Source: Bryobacterales bacterium
Lineage (GTDB): Bacteria > Acidobacteriota > Terriglobia > Bryobacterales > Bryobacteraceae
NCBI GenBank assembly: GCA_003164075.1
Contig: PLRZ01000467.1
Location: 4,486-16,552, forward strand
Direction: 5' to 3'
DNA: 12,067 bases
Shown here: positions 1 through 5,800 of the stretch, in pieces
How the letters are laid out: each line of letters begins with the position of its first letter
Numbering within the stretch: position 1 is the first letter of the stretch
The notes under the pieces: generated by a model
The model's input: the letters and a program-made list of their open reading frames with translations, nothing else
What the model was told of the DNA's origin: nothing
Databases searched by the model: none
Translations under genes and position numbers: made by a program

Positions 1-101
1 TCGCCTGCCCGCCCGCACTGAATTTAGGCCCGCTGCTCGAATGGGATCGAGCGAAGGCGAGCACCGCCTGCCCCACCTGCGGGCTCACGGCAAATTCCAC
101 G

Positions 102-120
102 ACATCAGGAGTTCTGATGT
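102..120. repeat. Perfect 7-bp inverted repeat (dyad) upstream of the AsmA-like gene
   Basis: ACATCAG (102-108) and CTGATGT (114-120) are exact reverse complements separated by GAGTT. The 19-base dyad ends 106 bases before the chosen start of the AsmA-like gene. It could be an operator for a dimeric regulator or a small RNA hairpin. No T-run follows on the plus strand, so an intrinsic terminator is unlikely. The symmetry is directly visible; the function is unknown. Confidence 0.4.
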
Positions 121-226
121 TGGCGAATAACGCGCTCCAGAACCATGCGCCGTGCCGCTGCCAGGCGCCGACGGCATGTTTAGGGCTTGCGCGAGCTTTT
201 GGTATTCGAATTGCTCATGGCCTTGC

Positions 227-1795
227 ATGCTCATTGAGGGGTTCCATGACACGAAGCGGCCTGTGCGCCCGCCTACATGGCTATGGACCCTCGGCGCTGT
301 GTTTGTCGGGGTCGTCGTCATCGCCATCGTCCTGTTCGCCACCCATTGGCCGTTTACCGAGAAAGCCATTACCCAAGCGCTGGAAGCAGCTTCCGGCCGG
401 CCGGTCCAGATCCACACTTTCTCCAGGACGTACTTTCCTCCGGGTTGCATCGCTGGGGGCATCCGCTTTCTCAGCCACAAGCACCCCGAAGCCCCACCCC
501 TCATTACCGTCGAAAAACTGGTAGTCCAGGGCAGCATCGCCGGGATGCTCACGTCTCCCAAGCTCCTTTCCGGGGTGCGCGTTGTAGGTATGCACATAAT
601 GATCCCGCCGAAAACCGCCGATGAAGGCTCCACCAAGGTTCTCTTGGATTCCGGTCCGGGGGGGAAATCGATCGCCATTTCAAAGATCACGGCCGATGGC
701 GTGATGCTGGAATTTCTGCCGGAGGATCGCGGCCAAAAGCCTTACGTCCTCAAAATCGATCGCCTCGGCATTACCGGGGTCGGCAACGGCACGCCCATGT
801 CTTACCGCGCGACTCTCACGAACACCGCGCCGCCGGGCGTCATCCGGTCGGAAGGCAAGTTCGGTCCCTTGAATCCCAACGACATTGGGGCCACGCCCGT
901 CTCCGGTTCGTTCACCTATGACAATATCGATCTGGGCATTTTTCAAAGCATCTCCGGCATGGGCCATGCGCGCGGCGAGTTTTCCGGCCCGCTGGCGCGA
1001 GTCCGGACCCACGGCAGCATCGATGTCACCGCGTTTCACGTGGAGGGCAGCGACCACACAGTCCAACTCGCCACGACGTTCGACGCTACCGTGAACGGCG
1101 CCACCGGCGATGTGTCGCTGAACCCCGCCGTGGCGCGCTTTCGCGGCACCCGGATCGAGGTGCGCGGCGGAATCGCCGGACACGACGGCGAAAAGGGCAA
1201 AACCGCGGACTTCAACCTGACGGTGCCGAGCGGCCGCGTGGACGATCTGCTGTTCCTGTTCACAAAAGACCAGCCAGGGATGAGCGGAGACGTCACGGTG
1301 AATGGAAAATTCGTGTGGCCTCCCGGGCCGCGCGGATTCATCGAGAAGATTCGCCTGGACCTGGTCTTCGGCATGGACGGCAGCCGTTTCACGAACCCCG
1401 ATACTCAGCACAGCATTGACCGTGTCAGCGAAAGCGCGGGCGGCGAGCGGAAGGGAGCGCAGAACGAAGATCCACGGACGGTGCTTTCGCAGCTCCGCGG
1501 CAATATCCAGGTTCGCAACGGCATTTCCGCAATTTCCAATGCGAGCTTTGAGGTCCCGGGAGCTCATGCGACCGTGCGCGGCACTTACAATCTCTTGAAC
1601 CAGCGCGTCGATCTGCAGGGCACGCTCGACACGGAGGGCAGTCTTTCCGATGCTGCGACGGGCTTTAAAGCGCTGCTGCTGAAAGCCATTACCCCGCTAT
1701 TCAAGAAAGACAAGTCGATGCGAATCGTACCCTTCAGGATCACCGGCGCCTACGGCCATACCACTCTGGGAATCGCCTGGAAAGGTATACGTTAG
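227..1795 (+). CDS. AsmA-like inner-membrane-anchored envelope protein
   Basis: This encodes a protein of 522 residues from the ATG at 227. Residues 1-17 are basic (KRPVRPP), residues 18-39 form one hydrophobic helix, and the rest is predicted periplasmic. The segment just after the anchor, with ASGRPVQI near residue 55 followed by a FPPG...GGIRF stretch, has the layout of AsmA N-termini. The last ~100 residues (about 419-522: LRGNIQVRNG, then SFEVPGAHATVRGTYNL) resemble the AsmA_2 C-terminal domain. AsmA/TamB/YhdP-type proteins are beta-rich, and several are linked to phospholipid transport to, or assembly of, the outer membrane; the exact role here is inferred. The start is uncertain. The frame is open from a GTG at 152, and GTG 263 (codon 13) would place the anchor close to the N-terminus. 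None of these starts has a strong ribosome-binding site. The gene stands alone, with no clear terminator after it. Confidence 0.8.
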   Translation: MLIEGFHDTKRPVRPPTWLWTLGAVFVGVVVIAIVLFATHWPFTEKAITQALEAASGRPVQIHTFSRTYFPPGCIAGGIRFLSHKHPEAPPLITVEKLVVQGSIAGMLTSPKLLSGVRVVGMHIMIPPKTADEGSTKVLLDSGPGGKSIAISKITADGVMLEFLPEDRGQKPYVLKIDRLGITGVGNGTPMSYRATLTNTAPPGVIRSEGKFGPLNPNDIGATPVSGSFTYDNIDLGIFQSISGMGHARGEFSGPLARVRTHGSIDVTAFHVEGSDHTVQLATTFDATVNGATGDVSLNPAVARFRGTRIEVRGGIAGHDGEKGKTADFNLTVPSGRVDDLLFLFTKDQPGMSGDVTVNGKFVWPPGPRGFIEKIRLDLVFGMDGSRFTNPDTQHSIDRVSESAGGERKGAQNEDPRTVLSQLRGNIQVRNGISAISNASFEVPGAHATVRGTYNLLNQRVDLQGTLDTEGSLSDAATGFKALLLKAITPLFKKDKSMRIVPFRITGAYGHTTLGIAWKGIR

Positions 1796-1801
1796 TTCCC
1801 G

Positions 1802-2317
1802 CTATACGGGCTGCAACCAGAGTTTTGACTTCTTTGACTTCCCTATGTCGCGGAACTCGAGTCCATCCTCGAAAGACCGCTCCCTTGCGGTCGCGGCTCG
1901 GTAACAAGTCCCCTGGAATCGGCGCAACGTTTCCGAGCCGCGCGCCAGCAAGCGGTTTCTTGCCCATCCGCAGTGAGTTTCGCGACAGAAATCAGTTAGA
2001 GCTTCCTGGATCTTACGAATAAGTCGAGAAACGCGAGTAACTTGCCGGCAAGCTCCAACGGAATTTATCGAGCGCCGCGCGGCCGGTTCGATATCCAGGT
2101 CCCGGTAAGGCGAGGCCTGCAAAGCTGCGATCGGATCGGCGCCTGTCCGTCTGTCGTCTGATTTTGCAGCCTGTCCTCTGGACGGAGCGGTGACTCTTTC
2201 TTCGAGGGCATCAAGGGCTTTTTCGAGCACTTCGTCCGCGTCGTGGAAGTGGCCCGTTTGGATGTGCGCGTTCACGCGTTGCACCACTGCGGCTGCTTTT
2301 GTCGCTCTCCCTGCCAC
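1802..2317 (-). pseudogene. Decayed ParD-like antitoxin fragment with unrelated C-terminal extension
   Basis: The frame opens at a GTG at 2317 and stays open for 171 codons. Only the first 78 residues (down to about 2084) look like a protein family. VNAHIQTGHFHDADEVLEKA followed by LDALEER matches the ribbon-helix-helix tail of ParD/CopG-type antitoxins. RTGADPIAALQASPYRDLDI, then EP, resembles the C-terminal toxin-binding tail of such antitoxins, which I recall ending in a PVRDV-like motif shortly after 'EP'. That ending is absent. The frame instead runs through arginine-rich sequence and the RDRKGAV-type repeat for another 93 codons. No start codon with an N-terminal beta-strand is visible; an in-frame TAA lies seven codons upstream of the GTG. 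No PIN or ParE toxin is next to it. I interpret it as an antitoxin truncated at both ends. A functional but unusual antitoxin is possible but less likely. Confidence 0.42.
1850..1910. repeat. Dispersed repeat-like element with GACCGC/GCGGTC hairpin (RDRKGAV type)
   Basis: GACCGC (1875-1880) and GCGGTC (1887-1892) form a perfect 6-bp stem around the loop TCCCTT. Read on the minus strand, the segment translates to SRDRKGAVFRGW. I recall this 'RDRKGAV / RDREGAV' string as a frequent spurious peptide in acidobacterial and planctomycete genomes, where it marks a dispersed intergenic repeat. The hairpin is seen directly; the repeat status rests on memory and cannot be tested within one window. The boundaries are approximate and the repeat may extend further towards 1985. 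Confidence 0.4.
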
Positions 2318-2350
2318 ACGACGAATGCAGGGTTAACGGAGGTGCGCGCC

Positions 2351-2423
2351 AGAGCCGCGAAGCGGCGGGCAAGGCCGGCTCTTCGCCCCGTCGCCCTGTA
2401 TTCGTGCCACGAAAGAGCCGGCT
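2351..2423. repeat. Nested, mutually exclusive inverted repeats (REP-like)
   Basis: GCCGGCTCTT (2374-2383) is the exact reverse complement of AAGAGCCGGC (2413-2422), giving a 10-bp stem with a 29-base loop. The same CGGCTCT (2376-2382) also pairs perfectly with AGAGCCG at 2351-2357, and GCCGC-GAA-GCGGC (2354-2366) is a third small hairpin. The AGAGCCG word therefore occurs twice flanking one complement, so two structures compete. It could be an intergenic REP element or a folded transcript segment. It lies between the antitoxin remnant and the promoter of the glucan synthase operon. Confidence 0.45.
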
Positions 2424-2474
2424 AAAAGCCCCCTACGTGCAGTGTCCGTAATCGTACCTTTCGGAAAGAGTCTA

Positions 2475-2489
2475 CTGCAACGAGTGCAG
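2475..2489. promoter_or_regulatory. Possible activator-binding dyad CTGCA-N5-TGCAG
   Basis: CTGCA (2475-2479) and TGCAG (2485-2489) form a perfect inverted repeat with a 5-base spacer. Its right edge is about 142 bases upstream of the -24 element at 2631. Enhancer-binding proteins that activate sigma-54 polymerase commonly bind dyads 80-200 bases upstream, so position and symmetry fit. The sequence does not match the NtrC or NifA consensus I know, and a 5-bp arm can occur by chance. Confidence 0.25.
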
Positions 2490-2630
2490 GAATTGCGCCT
2501 CGCGGTACTTTCTGAACCAGAACTGAAAGCCCGCTAGTCTGCGCCGGATAGCCGCGTATCTCTATCCCGTAAAAGCCCTTGCGCCACATGAACCCCCTCG
2601 AAAGGGAGACTAAATCGATGCCGGCGCGAA

Positions 2631-2646
2631 TGGCACGCTACATGCT
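2631..2646 (+). promoter_or_regulatory. Sigma-54 (-24/-12) promoter of the small membrane protein / glucan synthase operon
   Basis: TGGCACG (2631-2637), four spacer bases CTAC, then ATGCT (2642-2646) match the sigma-54 consensus TGGCACG-N4-TTGCW at every position except the first T of the -12 box. The invariant GG and GC are in register. Transcription would start near 2656, about 44 bases ahead of the ATG at 2700. The site is intergenic and on the same strand as the downstream genes. Sigma-54 promoters need an AAA+ activator, so expression should be conditional. The regulator is not in this window. Confidence 0.65.
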
Positions 2647-2687
2647 CAAGTCGAAATGCAGGTCAGCAACTAAACGCTTACTGTCTC

Positions 2688-2694
2688 AGGAGAA
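2688..2694 (+). promoter_or_regulatory. Ribosome-binding site of the small membrane protein
   Basis: AGGAGAA ends five bases before the ATG at 2700, with seven bases between the AGGAG core and the start. It fixes the start of the 55-codon gene. It also argues against the overlapping frame that would run through 2579-2887, whose starts have no comparable site. Confidence 0.7.
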
Positions 2695-2699
2695 CAAAC

Positions 2700-2867
2700 A
2701 TGTTTGGATGGATGATTCTGTTTGCATTGATGACCATGCTGGGTGGGGTGCTCACAGTGACCAATCCAGCGTCCGTTTCTGCGTCTTCTGCGTCGGTGGT
2801 TCTCATGTTTGGGCTTCTCTTCCTTATCGGCCTGTTGACTCGCCTGGTCCGGGGGAAGGCGTGGTGA
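2700..2867 (+). CDS. Small two-helix membrane protein encoded ahead of cyclic glucan synthase
   Basis: This is a 55-residue protein with two hydrophobic helices, about residues 3-20 (WMILFALMTMLGGVLTV) and 32-47 (SVVLMFGLLFLIGLLT). They are joined by a short Ser/Ala-rich loop, NPASVSASSA. The tail RLVRGKAW is basic, which by the positive-inside rule suggests a hairpin with both ends in the cytoplasm. The start is set by AGGAG at 2688-2692. The gene lies just downstream of a sigma-54 promoter and ends 16 bases before the synthase ATG, so the two are probably co-transcribed and perhaps translationally coupled. I do not recognise the family. A role as an accessory subunit or stabiliser of the membrane-embedded synthase is inferred only from position. 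The overlapping 102-codon frame (2579-2887) looks like its shadow. Confidence 0.68.
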   Translation: MFGWMILFALMTMLGGVLTVTNPASVSASSASVVLMFGLLFLIGLLTRLVRGKAW

Positions 2868-2883
2868 AGGGGCTAAGCCCGCG

Positions 2884-5800
2884 ATGAAGCCTCAACCGCT
2901 TCGCACGGTGCTCGCCTTTTATGGCTCCGACGAAGCGGAATCGAGCGGAGTATACGATTCACTCACCGGAATCAAAGGGGAACGAGTCTATCGCTGCGAT
3001 TCCACGGCCGCCGCCGAACCGCCCTCGCGAGAGGTGTGGGCCAAGTATTGCGCTCTCCGCCTGGAGGACGAATGCCTCATCATGGTTCGGGCTGTCCCCG
3101 CGGAGGTCCAATCCACGGTTCAGCAGTTTCAACGAGTAGGTTCGCCGGCCGTTTTCGTCCTGTCCGATTCGCCCGATCCTCCCGGCTGGGAGGCCGTGCC
3201 TAAGAGTGCGGAGGTTATCGGGGACGGCGATTTCGCGCGCGTCTGCGCCGGTAGACGCGGAAAGGCCGGAACCGGCAAACCCACAATCCTTCCGCAACTC
3301 CAAAGCCATGAGTTCACAATCGAGGCTTCGCGTTCCGTGCTGGCCGAGGCGGTGCGCCTGGACCATGTGCTGACTGCGGCGGCGGAGTGGCTGCTCGACA
3401 ACGGCTACCTGATCCGCACGCAAATCGCCGAGATCCGGCGCCATCTGCCTCGCCGGTACCATCACATCCTCCCGGCCGGAGAATCCGGGGATCCCTACAT
3501 CCTGGAACTCGCCAGAGAGCTGGCCGCGCACGCGGACTACTGCGTGGATGAGGCCAACATTACGGAATGCCTGCGGCGGTATCAGGAGGTTGCGCCGCTT
3601 ACCATCGCGGAGTTGTGGTGCGTCCCGGTGCTCTTGCGGGTGGCGCTGGTGGAAGCTCTTACGCGCATGGCGGCGCGCATCAGCCGCGCCCAGGAACTGC
3701 GGGAATCGGCCTATTTCTGGGCTAACCGCCTGGCTGCCGGCTCCCGGCGCGGAACCCAGGTGTTTGACCGGATACTCCATCGAATGGAAGCCGAGTCGAT
3801 TTCCCGCGAGCCCTACTTTCTGACCTCGCTGGCCGAACAGCTGCAGGACGAAGAGGAAGCCCTGGCTCCGCTGCAGCACTGGATCGAGGAGCAACTCGGC
3901 AAGCCGCTCACGGAAATCGTGCGCACGCAGCATCGCGAAGAGGCCGGCGAGTCGGTCTCCACGGCGAACGCCTTCGGAAGTTTGCGCGCCTTATCGCGTA
4001 TCGATTTTGCCGATCTGTTCGAGTCGGTCAGCCTGGTGGAGGCCGAGTTGCGCGGCGATCCGGGAGCCGTCTATCCGCGCACCGATTTTGCCACGCGCGA
4101 CCGCTGCCGCCAAACCGTGGAGCGGATTTCGCGGAATAGCGGAGTGGGAGAGCTGGATGTCGCCCGGCGCGCCATCGCGCTGGCCGCGCAGGAGAGCGAT
4201 CCGCTCACCCGGCACGTGGCCTACTTTCTGATTGACCACGGCGTCTTTCGGCTGGAGGCCGAAACTCACGCCCATCTACCGGTTCGAATGCGTCTCCTGC
4301 GGGCCATCCGCCACCACGCAACGCCGGTCTATTTGATCGCCATGGTGGGGCTCACCCTGGCGTTTACGGCAATTTCGCTGGCTCTCGCATGGGACGCCGG
4401 CATGCGCCAGAGACTGATGCTGTTCGCGCTCGGTGCGCTGGCATTGTTCCCTCTCAGCGAATTGTCGGTGCAGATTGTCAATGCGCTGGTCATTTCGCTG
4501 TTGCCTCCCGAAGCGCTGCCGGAAATGGACTTCCGCGACGGTGTTCCGCCGGAGGAAGCCGCGCTGGTGGTGGTCCCGATGATGTTGTCCAGCGCGGAAG
4601 TGGCGCGCCGGGAGGTGGAGAAGCTCGAAGTCCGGTTCCTCGCCAACCAGGAACCCAACCTGTTCTTCAGCCTCTTTTCCGATTTCACCGACGCGGAGCA
4701 ACAGAGCATGCCGGGCGATGCGGAGCTGCTGCGGGTCTTGCAAGACGGCATCGTCGATCTGAATTCCCGCTATCCGCACGGGCGATTTCTGCTCTTCCAC
4801 AGGACCAGGCTGTGGTCCGAAAGTGAACAAAAGTGGATCGGCCGCGAACGGAAGCGCGGCAAGATTCAAGACCTGAACGCCTTCCTCAGTGGAGAAGGCT
4901 CGAAAGAAATTCTGCGCGAAGGCTCCTTGCCGCTGGCCATCCGTTCCGTAATCACGCTCGATTCCGACACCCAGTTGCCCCCGGGAGCCGCTCGCCGCAT
5001 GGTGGAGACCATAGCGCACCCGCTGAACCGCGTGGTAACCGATCCGGTGACGGGAGTTCGACGGCGAGGCTACACCATCATCCAGCCGCGAGTCGGCATC
5101 GCGCTGCCCGGCGCCACGGCCACGCGCTTCACGCGCATTTTCGCGGACACCTCGGGGACCGATCCGTACTGCCAGGCCGTTTCCGACGCCCAGCAGGACC
5201 TGTTTGGCGAAGGCATTTTCCACGGCAAGGCCATCTACGATCTCCACGCCTTCCGGGCTATCCTGGGCGATCGCTTTCCCCGCGAGATGCTGCTGAGTCA
5301 CGATCTGATCGAGGGCACATACGCCGGCGTGGGCTTGGCCACCGGAATCGAATTATTCGAAAGCCTGCCGTTGGACTATGCCAGCTACAGCCAGCGGCAA
5401 CACCGCTGGATCCGCGGCGATTGGCAGATTGCTCCCTGGATGTTCCCGCGCGTGCCCACGGCGGAAGGCGGGACCGAACCGAACCCGCTGTCTCTCATCG
5501 GCCGCTGGCGCATTTTCGACAACCTGCGTAGAAGTCTGGTGTCGGTAGCATCGGTACTGCTTCTCTTGCTCGCCTGGTTGATCTCGCCCGCGCCCGGGGT
5601 TTGGAGCCTGGTCATAGGGCTCGCGATCGCCATCCCGGCGGTTACGCCGCTTCTCGATCGCGTGGCGCGCATCCTGCAGGGCGCCGTCTATGGCTGGCGG
5701 GGAGCTGCCGACGAGATGCTCCGCGCCGGGGTGATGCTGGTTTTCCTGCCGCATCAAGCCTGGGTGGCGCTGGACGCCATCGCGCGCGTGGTCTACCGGC

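Noticed and set aside
1..226. Open plus-strand frame from the window edge containing CPTCG, and an open minus-strand frame on the opposite strand (about 1-216)
   Set aside because: A single CxxC is not a zinc ribbon, and the plus frame continues as a shadow of the AsmA-like gene. The minus frame has no ATG and no recognisable family. Either could be the edge of a gene outside the window, but nothing supports it.
1798..1810. CCCG-CTATA-CGGG hairpin right after the AsmA-like stop as a terminator
   Set aside because: The stem is only 4 bp and is not followed by a T-run.
2395..2409. Minus-strand TGGCACG (2403-2409) as a sigma-54 promoter for the antitoxin-like fragment
   Set aside because: The -24 half is good but the -12 half reads CAGG, so the essential GC is missing.
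2243..2425. 60-codon plus-strand frame
   Set aside because: It is arginine-rich, antisense to the antitoxin-like segment, and runs through the inverted repeats without a ribosome-binding site.
2579..2887. 102-codon plus-strand frame covering the region before the synthase
   Set aside because: It overlaps the promoter and the 55-codon membrane protein in another frame, lacks a ribosome-binding site and has no protein-like pattern. The 55-codon frame has strong hydrophobic helices and AGGAG.
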